A stretch of DNA of 64,000 nucleotides from assembly GCA_002839375.1 (NCBI GenBank), contig PGXY01000007.1, forward strand, positions 372,001 to 436,000, written 5' to 3'. Every line of letters begins with the position of its first letter. The first letter of the stretch is position 1. The translations under genes and the position numbers were made by a program. Under the pieces are notes generated by a model. It made no database searches and was not told the DNA's origin. It saw only the letters and a program-made list of their open reading frames with translations. The DNA comes from Spirochaetae bacterium HGW-Spirochaetae-1. GTDB lineage: Bacteria > Spirochaetota > UBA4802 > UBA5550. Below are positions 38,190-46,689 of the stretch, in pieces.

Positions 38190-39386
38190 CTACTCCAGAA
38201 TCTTCTCCTTCACCGGCAGTTTCACGGGCTCATGGATCTGCCGGTAATAGTCCGGAGAAAGGGGCAGTTCCCGGGTATCGGTGATGATCATGTCCCAGAT
38301 ACCCCAGGTCCTTTTCATGGGAGACAGCTCTCTGAAGAGAATAGTTATTTCCCCTTCAGCGGACATCTCAAAGGGTATCTCAATCCGCAGAAGTTCGCCC
38401 CCCGCATGTGGAAAGGAACAGGTGCGCATGAGACGGTAGTCGTGACGGCGGCTCCTGATAAAAATTTTTAATGTCGAGGGAAACTGCGCAGAATCAGGAT
38501 TGCGGAAGGACACCAGGTCGAGCCAGAGAATGTACATCCCCGAGGTTCTCAGGTCCTTCACCGTGACATAGGTGCCGTGAAGGGACACAAAAGCGGCCAT
38601 TTTATCCACAACAGGACCCATGTCTTCCTTCATGTAAAGATTCTGGCCCCTGCCCCAGGCATAGATTGCGGCGCCGTCAATCAGGGGCCCCCACGTTGAC
38701 GACCAGGCAGCGGCGTCGGCCGAGCCGGGATTTATAACGATGATCTGCGGCTTCTGCGCCGTCGTGTTATCGGCAACAGCTTCTTCTTTTTTATCAGCGA
38801 CATTTTCCTCTTTTTTCTCCGGTTCTTTATCAGGCGCTTTTTCAACATCCGTTAAAATGTCTTTTTTGGATTCTTTATCCGGTGTCGCTTTTTTTTCAGG
38901 TTTTTCCTCAGTTTTTAACACCGTCGCTTTTTCAGTCTTCGCAGGTTTTTCATCGGGTTTTTTTATCGCAGTCTCCGGGGCTTTATCGGTTTTCACCTTA
39001 TCTTTTTTCGATTTTCCTTTTACAGGAGCGGCGGCCTTTTTATCAGCTTTTTTCGCTGCCGGTTTCGCGGCTTTATTCGTTTTCGGGGCTGTTTTTTTCG
39101 CAGGCGCTTTCACGGATTTGGGGAGCTTTGCATCGGCTTTCTTTGTCGTGGGCTTTGCCGTATCAGCGGTTTTCACATCGGCTTTTTTCTCAGCTTCCAT
39201 TGCAGGCTTCTTGTCTGCCAAATCGGCCTTTTTTTCAGTCGCTTCAGGAATAGCTTTTTTTTCTTCTATAATCTGTTCTTTTTTATCACCTGCGGCAGGT
39301 TCCTTTTCCTGAGCCGCGGCAGAATTCACCGTAAGCAAAAACAGGATCGTGCATAAAACTGCAAAATATTGTCGAAATGTTTTCAT
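38190..39386 (-). CDS. Secreted Lys/Ala/Pro-rich protein with C-terminal beta domain
   Basis: A 398-residue exported protein: signal peptide to about residue 25 (ending SAAAQ), then about 185 residues of Lys, Ala, Pro, Glu and Thr resembling histone-H1 or TonB linkers (for example KAAKPAAKKADKKAAAPVKG), then a C-terminal domain of about 170 residues with beta-rich character (residues of about 225-385). No family was recognised for the domain. The charged linker could span the periplasm or contact peptidoglycan. The ATG at 39386 is about 90 bases from repeat copy C. Confidence 0.65.
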   Translation of the reverse strand: MKTFRQYFAVLCTILFLLTVNSAAAQEKEPAAGDKKEQIIEEKKAIPEATEKKADLADKKPAMEAEKKADVKTADTAKPTTKKADAKLPKSVKAPAKKTAPKTNKAAKPAAKKADKKAAAPVKGKSKKDKVKTDKAPETAIKKPDEKPAKTEKATVLKTEEKPEKKATPDKESKKDILTDVEKAPDKEPEKKEENVADKKEEAVADNTTAQKPQIIVINPGSADAAAWSSTWGPLIDGAAIYAWGRGQNLYMKEDMGPVVDKMAAFVSLHGTYVTVKDLRTSGMYILWLDLVSFRNPDSAQFPSTLKIFIRSRRHDYRLMRTCSFPHAGGELLRIEIPFEMSAEGEITILFRELSPMKRTWGIWDMIITDTRELPLSPDYYRQIHEPVKLPVKEKILE

Positions 39387-39473
39387 TTTCAGATCCGCCA
39401 GTTCTTATAGCATTTTCCGGGAAAAGCATGCCTTATTAAAAATCACCATTCCCGAAACGCGTCAAGCAGGAAT

Positions 39474-39586
39474 AAGAGAAATTTTAAAAATAACAAGTTG
39501 AGAGTTCCCTTGCGGCACCGGGGGTGGTAAAACCAGGTTTTCCACCACGTTGACATGATAAAACCTGATTTTAATAAGTGTACATA
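39474..39586 (+). repeat. Dispersed palindromic element, copy C
   Basis: The first module AAGAGAAA...GTTCCCTT is again exactly 38 nt; then TTGCGGCAC, AAACCAGGTTTT, and AAAACCTGATTTTAA with the closing AAGTGTAC. See 8628 and 23487. Confidence 0.75.
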
Positions 39587-39613
39587 AAATAATTTATCGC
39601 CCAAATTTAATTA

Positions 39614-39643
39614 TTGACTTGGAAAATCGGGACGAGGCATATA
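39614..39643 (+). promoter_or_regulatory. Weak promoter candidate for the 114-residue lipoprotein
   Basis: TTGACT at 39614-39619 and CATATA at 39638-39643, spacer 18. It is the best candidate between repeat copy C and the start at 39702. Confidence 0.3.
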
Positions 39644-39701
39644 TCTTAATTAGTATTAAAACATGATAAAAAATCTTACGAAAATATCGGGAGAATACGC
39701 T

Positions 39702-40046
39702 ATGAAAAAATATGGGATATTACTGGGGATTCTGGTGGGTGTGATGGTGATGGTTGGGTGTGTGGGGGATACTGAGCTTCGATGGAAAAATGTGAGCAGC
39801 AATACGGCAACAGATATTCGCTGGGTGGATTACTCCGGAGATGAAAGCGACGTTGTCTGGAATGAAAATTTGGCTGATACTGATTACAGCAATTTTAAAA
39901 AAGTAAATGCTACCCATGGGTGGGGAGAATGCGACCTTGGAGGGGGAGCTGCTCAAATTGATGTAGATAATGATACTAATCCTGATACTTTATCTTTGAA
40001 TGAGGGCAGTTCAGAAACATATAATATTTATGGTGTGGCAAAATAA
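39702..40046 (+). CDS. Small lipoprotein
   Basis: A 114-residue protein with GGGAG before ATG 39702 and a lipoprotein signal ending MVGC at residues 17-20. The mature part is Asp/Asn-rich with repeated Trp-x-Asp/Glu patterns. No domain was recognised. Neighbouring lipoprotein gene 50 bases downstream is probably co-transcribed. Confidence 0.65.
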   Translation: MKKYGILLGILVGVMVMVGCVGDTELRWKNVSSNTATDIRWVDYSGDESDVVWNENLADTDYSNFKKVNATHGWGECDLGGGAAQIDVDNDTNPDTLSLNEGSSETYNIYGVAK

Positions 40047-40095
40047 ATTATTTAAAATTTTTGATAAAAAAATCAGCGATAAATAGGAGTAGAAT

Positions 40096-40866
40096 CTGAA
40101 CAGATTATTAATAGCACTGGCAATAACGATAAACATGATTAATTGCTCATCTTCAGCAAAGGATGATATAAAGCCACTGAGAATGACTACAATTTCCAAT
40201 GCAGAGGAACAAGCAAAATGGTATCGCATTGCCGGCTACTGGACTGTTCAGGACTCACTCCTTACGGAAAACCGCGGCAGGTCGAGCATCTGGGGCTATC
40301 ATGAATTGATGAACTATAATACCCTGGTTACTGTTGACAGCTATCCCCAATATACAAACTATAGTGCCGATATTAAAATTTTTAATGTAAAGCGCACACC
40401 CGTTGAAATACTTTTTGCTTTTCTTGTCAATAGTCCCCACCTGCATTACTATTACAATTTTTACGCTTTTAAACTTACCGGTTCAGCGGAAAAGATAACC
40501 AGGATAAGCCTTATTCAATCACAGCGTAAAAATGACGCTCTCCCGTTCAATGCCAAGTTCAATTATACAATAAAGGAACTACAGGGTGTTGATTATAGTC
40601 TCAACTATAATGAAAAACATGCAATTAAAATCACCTTTGACGAAAAGAAAGCAACTCTTAACATAAACGGCAAACCCGTAATTTCTTTTGAACTCCCCGT
40701 TGAAAACATGGAGGGACGGTTCGCCATCAGCAACCGAAATGCCAGCATTCAAATTGATAAGATCACCATTAAAAACGGGAAAGAAATTCTTTTTACCGAT
40801 GATTTCAATTATGATTCCATCAAGGTCTTCAAGGTTAAGGCCGTAAAAACAAACAATCCACAGTAA
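40096..40866 (+). CDS. Lipoprotein with concanavalin-like/DUF1080-type fold; CTG start
   Basis: A 256-residue protein if read from CTG 40096. The frame has its first ATG at 40135, in the middle of a hydrophobic signal segment; the only upstream option before an in-frame TAG is CTG with GGAGT five bases before it, giving a complete signal peptide and lipobox-like MINC. The mature part has GYWTVQDSLLTENRGRSS, VTVDSYPQYTNYSADIKIF and FDDFN-like FTDDFNYD, resembling lectin-like domains of the DUF1080/LamG kind. It may bind polysaccharide. The domain assignment is tentative. Confidence 0.6.
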   Translation: MNRLLIALAITINMINCSSSAKDDIKPLRMTTISNAEEQAKWYRIAGYWTVQDSLLTENRGRSSIWGYHELMNYNTLVTVDSYPQYTNYSADIKIFNVKRTPVEILFAFLVNSPHLHYYYNFYAFKLTGSAEKITRISLIQSQRKNDALPFNAKFNYTIKELQGVDYSLNYNEKHAIKITFDEKKATLNINGKPVISFELPVENMEGRFAISNRNASIQIDKITIKNGKEILFTDDFNYDSIKVFKVKAVKTNNPQ

Positions 40867-40890
40867 TCATGCAGCGCCGCACGGACTGAT

Positions 40891-41092
40891 TGACCTCACC
40901 CCCTGCCCCCTCTCCCACAGGGAGATGGGGTATCATTAAAAAATATCCAGCGATAAATATACCTATTCTAATGTATGTAATTATAATAGTTATGAATGAA
41001 TTTATCTGGCAATGCATTAAAATGCATTCAGGCGGGGGTAATCATTTTAGCTCCCCCTCTCCGCTCCGGAGAGGGGGCCGGGGGTGAGGTCA
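40891..41092. repeat. Paired inverted REP-like hairpins
   Basis: The 25-base outer arm at 40891-40915 is repeated in reverse at 41068-41092 (24 of 25 positions), and each arm also begins a local GC-rich hairpin (CCCCCTCTCC with GGAGATGGGG; CCCCCTCTCCG with CGGAGAGGGGG). The right arm supplies the stop codon of the coiled-coil gene. This is the BIME-like arrangement. Confidence 0.7.
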
Positions 41093-41659
41093 GCGTATCA
41101 GCTTCATCACCGCGTCGGGGCTCAGGCGTGAAATGTTTTCCAGGTGGGATGCATCCACGCCGGAAACCACGGTGTTGATGTTGCCCATGAGGTTCTCCAC
41201 CTTCTCGGCGCCGGCAAGGTTGGAGGCCATAATGTTATCCACCTCGACCTGCAGTTTTTTCAGTCGTGAAACATCGCCGCTTATATCGAGGTTGATCTGT
41301 TCTGATTTCTTCGTCAGCGTATCGCCGGTAAAGGGTTCACCAACATAGTCCAGCAGGACTTGCTTTTTATTGAAGGTGACGTCGGCGAGAATGGCCTGCT
41401 GACCGGTGCTGCCGCGGGAAATATCTTTCTGTAACTGATCGATGCCGTCTTTGACAATCTGGTTTTTGGTGAGCGAGTTCTGGATGTCGCGAAGTTCCGT
41501 CTCGATGGAATCGAGGCGGGAGTTTATTCTGGAGCCAATGGTCACAGAATCGGTTTTAATATCTTTTTTCTTTTTGGTGCTGCCCGCATCCTCTTCAACC
41601 TGCCGCTGATTGTTAATCCTCCGTGCCGATCCCAGGATTCCGTCTACTGTTACTTTCAT
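41090..41659 (-). CDS. Coiled-coil protein of unknown function
   Basis: A 189-residue cytoplasmic protein with AAAGGAGGGTG before ATG 41659. It begins MKVTVDGILGSARRIN and is then predominantly helical with heptad-like repeats (residues of about 30-160). The opening resembles flagellar or filament-associated short proteins, but no family is certain. The stop codon TGA falls inside the right arm of the inverted repeat, suggesting insertion of that arm at the gene end. Confidence 0.6.
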   Translation of the reverse strand: MKVTVDGILGSARRINNQRQVEEDAGSTKKKKDIKTDSVTIGSRINSRLDSIETELRDIQNSLTKNQIVKDGIDQLQKDISRGSTGQQAILADVTFNKKQVLLDYVGEPFTGDTLTKKSEQINLDISGDVSRLKKLQVEVDNIMASNLAGAEKVENLMGNINTVVSGVDASHLENISRLSPDAVMKLIR

Positions 41660-41888
41660 TTTACACACCCTCCTTTGTGTTTATAGGGATTTTCAAATAC
41701 ATCCGACGAACTCTGTTTTTATTTCCCTGCGGAAACCGGGGGAAACCATCGGATATATAAGTTCATTTTACACCTATCCAATGTCAATATATCAACTGTC
41801 TATTGGTATGTCAATAACATTACTTAAACATACAGTTAAATATGACTATGATAATAGTAATATATTGATCAAACCAATTGCTCATACC

Positions 41889-41900
41889 GGGCTCTGACCC
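41889..41900 (+). repeat. Dispersed motif GGGCTCTGACCC
   Basis: Intergenic copy, missing the last C; see 24446-24458. It is followed by TTGATTTGGC. Confidence 0.55.
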
Positions 41901-42000
41901 TTGATTTGGCATTTAATTTATATATTATAATTTTTTTATTGAAAATCAAATTCCATCAGCATAGTATTGACTATTACTTTAAGGAAAGGCTTTCGTACTG

Positions 42001-42054
42001 ATAGTGCATAAACAATGATTTTTCATGCTTGCAAAATGATTGTTTATGCACTAT
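42001..42054. promoter_or_regulatory. Imperfect 22-bp-arm palindrome upstream of GGDEF-EAL gene
   Basis: Arms at 42001-42022 and 42033-42054 pair at 21 of 22 positions around a 10-base loop; the outer 16 bases pair perfectly. It ends 43 bases before ATG 42098. It may form a hairpin in the leader or be an operator. Confidence 0.65.
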
Positions 42055-42097
42055 TAATATGTTACTATTAAAAAAGCACTACTATCGGGGCATCAGA

Positions 42098-45028
42098 ATG
42101 AACACACAACCGAATATGTACAAAACCCTTCTACAGTCCCTTCCCGATATCGTTTATGAAATTGACCATAAGGGGAATTTCCTCTATCTCAATGATGCCG
42201 TTGAGAGGCTTGGATATGACAGGGGGGCGCTCCTTGGGTGTCACTTCAGTTCCATCATTCACCCCGATGACCTTCAGGACATTCAGAGAGCCACGGTGCT
42301 TCCGCAATTTGTGGGAAGGGAAACAGGAGCCGATGGCTCTCCCGGACTTTTTGATGAACGGCGTAACGGTAAAAGGATAACAAAAAATCTCCGCCTCAGG
42401 CTGAAAGCGGCCCCTGGCACCAATCCCGAGACATGGAACGGCGAAGTCATTTCCCTGGGCCTGTACAATTTCCATACCACATCTGACAGGGACTTTATCG
42501 GCACCCTGGGCATCATCCGCGACACAACCTGGAAGAAAAAAAGTGAGGAGGCCTTTCTCCGTACGGAAAAATATTACCGGGTCCTCCTCCAGAACTCATC
42601 GGAGCTCATTTCCATCATTGCCAACGACGGAACCATACTATATGCCAGCGATTCATCGGAAAAAGTTCTGCGGTATAATTCCTTCGAGCTCATCGGTGAA
42701 AACATCAATGATTATATTCACAGCGATGATGCCGAAAGTATGAAAAAAATCCTTGAAGAGCGTAAAACACCGGAAGAACCCGACGCGGTCATCACCATCC
42801 GTTTCTGCAACCGCAACAGCGCCTGGCGATTCTTCAAAACAGAGATGAATAAAATCGCCGATGACCTGGATGAAACGATCTGCTTTGTCATGAATTCCAT
42901 CGATGTTACCGACCGCGTCCTGGCCGAAGAGGCCGTGAGGGAAAACGGCGAAAAATTCAGAGCCATCGTCGAACACAGCTCCGAGGCAATCGCCCTTATT
43001 TCACGCACCGGCGAGATCGAATACATGAGCCACCCCATCGAGAGAATCATGGGCTATTCACCGTATGAACTGGCAGGAGAAAATGCCAGCCGGTACCTTC
43101 ATCCCGATGAAATACAGCCTCTCATGGACCGGTGCACGACACGAATCCGGGAAGGGAACATGTTTTTCACGGAAGAATTCAGGATGCGGCACAAGAACGG
43201 CTCATGGCACTATATGGAAGCAAGCATCAGCTGCAGGCTCAATATACCGCCCATTGACGGCATTATCGTAAACCTGAAGGATATCTCCGAAATTAAATCG
43301 GCCCGCACTGCCCTGAAATACAGCGAGGAAAAATACCGCATGCTCTACGACTCAGCGCTGGTGGGGATGGCATCCCTCGAGGCCGACACCGGCACCATAC
43401 TGACGGTAAATAAGATGACCTGCGGCATGTTCGGGTATCAGTTAAAAAACGAATTAATCGGTGAAACTATTTTCAGCCTCATTGCAAACCCTCAAATACT
43501 TGAGCATATAAAAAGACAGGTTTCTTCGAATGGACTTATTGACAACGAAGAGATGATGTTCACACGCCGAGACGGTTCCACATTCTGGGGAGCCCTGACC
43601 GCCAGAACCAATCTCCAGACGGGCGCGGTAAACGTCATCATCAATGATATCACCAGAAGCAAAAACGCCGAGGACCAGCTCTACCGGCTCACTTTTTTCG
43701 ACCCCCTCACCGAGCTGCCCAACAGGGAGATGTTTAAAAACAGGCTTTCCGTCGAGCTCATGCGAATGAAACGGTTCGCCATCATGTGTATAGGCCTTGA
43801 CAACTACAAACAGATGAACAATGTCTTCGGCCCCGTTTTCGGCGACCGTCTTCTCTACACCGTGGCCTCGGAGCTCGATGAGGTTTATTTTAAAAACGAC
43901 ATGGTTTCCCGTCTTGCCGAGGACATATTCATCATTCTTCTCTCCGATATCGGCGGCGGTGACAACACAACAAATATTGAAAACATCGACACCATCGCCC
44001 AGAAAACCAGGGCCATCTTCAGCCGTCCCTTCCTTGTCAACAATCAGAGCATCGACATCGTCACCAGTATCGGCATTGCCATTTTCCCCCACGACGGCAG
44101 CGACGCCGAAGCCCTGATAAAAAACGCCGAGTCGGCCATGTTCGTTGCGCGGGACAGCGGGCACAACAGGTTCCATTATTTCGACAGAGAACTGAATCAG
44201 AAAATGATGACCCGCATGAAACTTGAGAACGAAATAAAGACAGCCATTAAAAAGAAGGATTTTTTCTCACACTATCAGCCCAAGTTCGACGCAAACGGCG
44301 TCATAATTGGCATGGAATCCCTCATGCGATGGCATCATCGCAAAACCGACACACTCATCCCCCCGGCAGAGTTCATTCCCATTGCTGAAAAAAACGGCAT
44401 GATAATCGACCTGGGAATGTTCATCCTGGAAGAGTCATGCATCCAGAACCAGTTGTGGCACGTGGACAATGACCCGCCGCTCAGAGTAGCCGTAAACCTG
44501 TCACCCTTTCAGTTCAGCCATCCGGAGCTGATCCCGGAAATCATCAGGAGACTTGAAAAAACGGGACTTCCCGCTTCACTGCTGGAGCTGGAAATAACGG
44601 AAAGCGGTATCATGGAAAATGAAAAGGACAGCATCGGAAAACTGAGAAAGCTCCACGAAATGGGAATAGCCATTTCCATCGACGATTTCGGCACCGGTTA
44701 TTCCTCGTTGAGTAAACTCAAGGATTACCCCATTGACACGCTGAAGATAGACCGCACCTTCGTAATAGACCTGCCCGGCAATGCCATGGCGGCCACGCTG
44801 GCAACGACCATCATTGACCTGGCACATAACCTGGGATTCAAGGTCGTTGCCGAGGGAGTGGAGACTGCGGAACAGTTTCACTTCCTCCGGGAGCATGGCT
44901 GTGAATACTACCAGGGATATCTCCTCTCCCGCCCCCTCTCATCGGAAGATTTCACGGCGAACCTCGACCGGTTCAGGAAGGGGATACCCCCCCTAAATTT
45001 CCCGGAGGGGAATTTGAATAATCGTTAA
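42098..45028 (+). CDS. Multi-PAS GGDEF-EAL protein, likely cyclic-di-GMP phosphodiesterase
   Basis: A 976-residue cytoplasmic signalling protein. Four PAS domains (residues of about 10-530), then a degenerate GGDEF domain in which the active motif reads AEDIF at about residue 606, and a complete EAL domain with ESL at about residue 739, and the later ITES, DDFGTGYSSL, LKIDRTF, AEGVE and YYQGYLLSRP motifs expected of active phosphodiesterases. Cyclase activity is therefore unlikely; PAS-controlled hydrolysis of cyclic di-GMP is likely. ATG 42098 has a GGGG upstream; the open frame begins earlier. A PilZ effector is present at the other end of this window. Confidence 0.9.
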   Translation: MNTQPNMYKTLLQSLPDIVYEIDHKGNFLYLNDAVERLGYDRGALLGCHFSSIIHPDDLQDIQRATVLPQFVGRETGADGSPGLFDERRNGKRITKNLRLRLKAAPGTNPETWNGEVISLGLYNFHTTSDRDFIGTLGIIRDTTWKKKSEEAFLRTEKYYRVLLQNSSELISIIANDGTILYASDSSEKVLRYNSFELIGENINDYIHSDDAESMKKILEERKTPEEPDAVITIRFCNRNSAWRFFKTEMNKIADDLDETICFVMNSIDVTDRVLAEEAVRENGEKFRAIVEHSSEAIALISRTGEIEYMSHPIERIMGYSPYELAGENASRYLHPDEIQPLMDRCTTRIREGNMFFTEEFRMRHKNGSWHYMEASISCRLNIPPIDGIIVNLKDISEIKSARTALKYSEEKYRMLYDSALVGMASLEADTGTILTVNKMTCGMFGYQLKNELIGETIFSLIANPQILEHIKRQVSSNGLIDNEEMMFTRRDGSTFWGALTARTNLQTGAVNVIINDITRSKNAEDQLYRLTFFDPLTELPNREMFKNRLSVELMRMKRFAIMCIGLDNYKQMNNVFGPVFGDRLLYTVASELDEVYFKNDMVSRLAEDIFIILLSDIGGGDNTTNIENIDTIAQKTRAIFSRPFLVNNQSIDIVTSIGIAIFPHDGSDAEALIKNAESAMFVARDSGHNRFHYFDRELNQKMMTRMKLENEIKTAIKKKDFFSHYQPKFDANGVIIGMESLMRWHHRKTDTLIPPAEFIPIAEKNGMIIDLGMFILEESCIQNQLWHVDNDPPLRVAVNLSPFQFSHPELIPEIIRRLEKTGLPASLLELEITESGIMENEKDSIGKLRKLHEMGIAISIDDFGTGYSSLSKLKDYPIDTLKIDRTFVIDLPGNAMAATLATTIIDLAHNLGFKVVAEGVETAEQFHFLREHGCEYYQGYLLSRPLSSEDFTANLDRFRKGIPPLNFPEGNLNNR

Positions 45029-45079
45029 TATCAATCCCGCCCCCCGGCGAATTAATCTATAGTATACATACAGGCTCTT

Positions 45080-45169
45080 TCGCCGCCCCCGGAGGGGGCT
45101 TTAAACATCAGTAGTAGTTGAGGAGTAAAGAACTGATAATTCTTCGACCCCTCGCAGGGGTGGCGGCGA
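45080..45169. repeat. REP-like paired hairpins
   Basis: TCGCCGCCCCCGGAGGGGGC at the left and the inverse, ending TGGCGGCGA, at 45161-45169. Intervening sequence is about 50 bases. It lies after the GGDEF-EAL gene and is similar to the element at 38116-38148. Confidence 0.6.
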
Positions 45170-45275
45170 TGAATCCGGAAAACAGGAAGGATATCTTCGC
45201 CGGGGTCTTTCTCTCGGCGGATGACAGCATATACATTACAAACGGACAAACACCGTAAACCGGTGCCAGAATTTA

Positions 45276-46478
45276 CTATTCAGGAGTCAGTATTACCGGC
45301 GAGGGCAGCACTCCCGGAGCGGTGACGGTTTCTGTTGCGGATATATATCCATCGAGAGAAAACTCCAGTGTGTGTTCTCCATCGAGAAGTATGCGGTGAA
45401 ACCAGCCGTTCTCATCGGTATGGGTGATGATATCGCCGTCCGTTACTTTTACGGCTACACCGGGCAGGGGATTCCCGCCTCCATCCTCCACATATCCGGA
45501 AACGCCCAGGCCGGCGGCGTCGATATAGGCCAGGAGTGACTCACGGTTATAGGCATAGACTTCGTCTATGCCCTCTTCGGTTTCGGGACTGTAATCGGCG
45601 ATTTCTATGGTAATATCGATGCATCCCTTTTCCACATAGCTCCAGTCCTGAAGCGACCCATATGCGATGTACCAGTCACCACCGTTAATGACGCCGTCAT
45701 CCACATCGGGATCGGCGAGAATGTCGGGATTGGCCAGAAATGTCCCGGCCATGGAATAGATTTTCCCCAGTTCCCACACCAGATCGTTCTCCAGGGGAAT
45801 ATCCCCGCCGGTACTCATACGGGCATAATCGAAGGGAAGATTGACAATGACCGTCCCGGCATGAAACGTCGCCGACAGATGGAAATTTTTGTCCATGGAA
45901 TAATCCCGCAGGGCCGCCGATTCGGGTTCCGAGAATGCAACATCGCCATGGGACCCGCCCGGCACAAAGGCGGTGCTGAAATTCCGGTTCAGGTCGACAT
46001 CATGGTCGTTATACCGTCGCCCGTCCCACATGCCGTCGGGATTCATGACGGGAATGATGACGATGTACCGGGTGTCCACGAGATTCTTGATGTCGGGGTC
46101 CGTGCCGTATCGGCCCGTAAGCTCTTCGATGAGGCGGATAAGTATTTCGCCCGAGATTATTTCATTGCCGTGTATGGTCCCGGTGAGACGGACCCGCGGC
46201 TCCTGTTCATTGAGCTCCGGGTTATCCGATAAAACCAGGGCGATGATTTCCTCGCCGCGCACACTGAAGCCCACAGTTTCCAGGCGGGCAATGTCGGGAT
46301 GCTGCGCCTCCACATTTTCAAAAAATGATCGTACTTCGGAAGGGTCATGATAGTCTACAGGTATAGCGAGTTCAGCGGGGCTTCCGTTCCAGCACGAAAT
46401 GGATACCATAGCAAGAAAAAGCAGTAAAATAGAAAGCCGGTAAGTAAGGGGACTGTTTTCTGGAAGCCTGCTCATCAT
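45276..46478 (-). CDS. M14-family zinc carboxypeptidase lipoprotein
   Basis: A 400-residue lipoprotein (lipobox SISC at about residues 26-29). The M14 metallocarboxypeptidase core shows zinc ligands His and Glu in GTIHGNE, the second His in ATFHAG, the substrate-binding NR in VDLNRNF, and the catalytic Glu region DITIEIADY. A C-terminal regulatory-like beta domain follows (GYVEDGGGNPLPGVAVKVTD) as in CPD/N-type enzymes. It probably trims C-terminal residues of peptides in the envelope. The start lacks a clear ribosome site; ATG 46475 is equally possible. Confidence 0.88.
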   Translation of the reverse strand: MMSRLPENSPLTYRLSILLLFLAMVSISCWNGSPAELAIPVDYHDPSEVRSFFENVEAQHPDIARLETVGFSVRGEEIIALVLSDNPELNEQEPRVRLTGTIHGNEIISGEILIRLIEELTGRYGTDPDIKNLVDTRYIVIIPVMNPDGMWDGRRYNDHDVDLNRNFSTAFVPGGSHGDVAFSEPESAALRDYSMDKNFHLSATFHAGTVIVNLPFDYARMSTGGDIPLENDLVWELGKIYSMAGTFLANPDILADPDVDDGVINGGDWYIAYGSLQDWSYVEKGCIDITIEIADYSPETEEGIDEVYAYNRESLLAYIDAAGLGVSGYVEDGGGNPLPGVAVKVTDGDIITHTDENGWFHRILLDGEHTLEFSLDGYISATETVTAPGVLPSPVILTPE

Positions 46479-46689
46479 ACTTTTTAATATATCAACAGCT
46501 TAAACAACGGGCAATTACATTTTTTAATCACAAATGCTTAAAAACCCGGGAGAGATTATGTATTTTTTCAATTGGGCCATGGATTATCTCACGCAATTTC
46601 CACCCGACTCTCCGTGCCCCTGTGTCTCTGTGGCCACATTATCTTTAGAGATATTGTCTGAAACCTGTTTATTATAACACAACCATTCC

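Larger units (their letters stand above)
41660..42097. other. Intergenic stretch with motif copy and long palindrome
   Basis: No gene found. It holds the dispersed motif at 41889-41900 and the imperfect palindrome 42001-42054, both upstream of the GGDEF-EAL gene. A proper promoter was not recognised. Confidence 0.5.

Noticed and set aside
46603-46634. Sequence resembling the widespread 'ctctgtgtctctgtggc' intergenic motif
   Set aside because: Single imperfect occurrence here; no associated gene was seen, so it is only noted.
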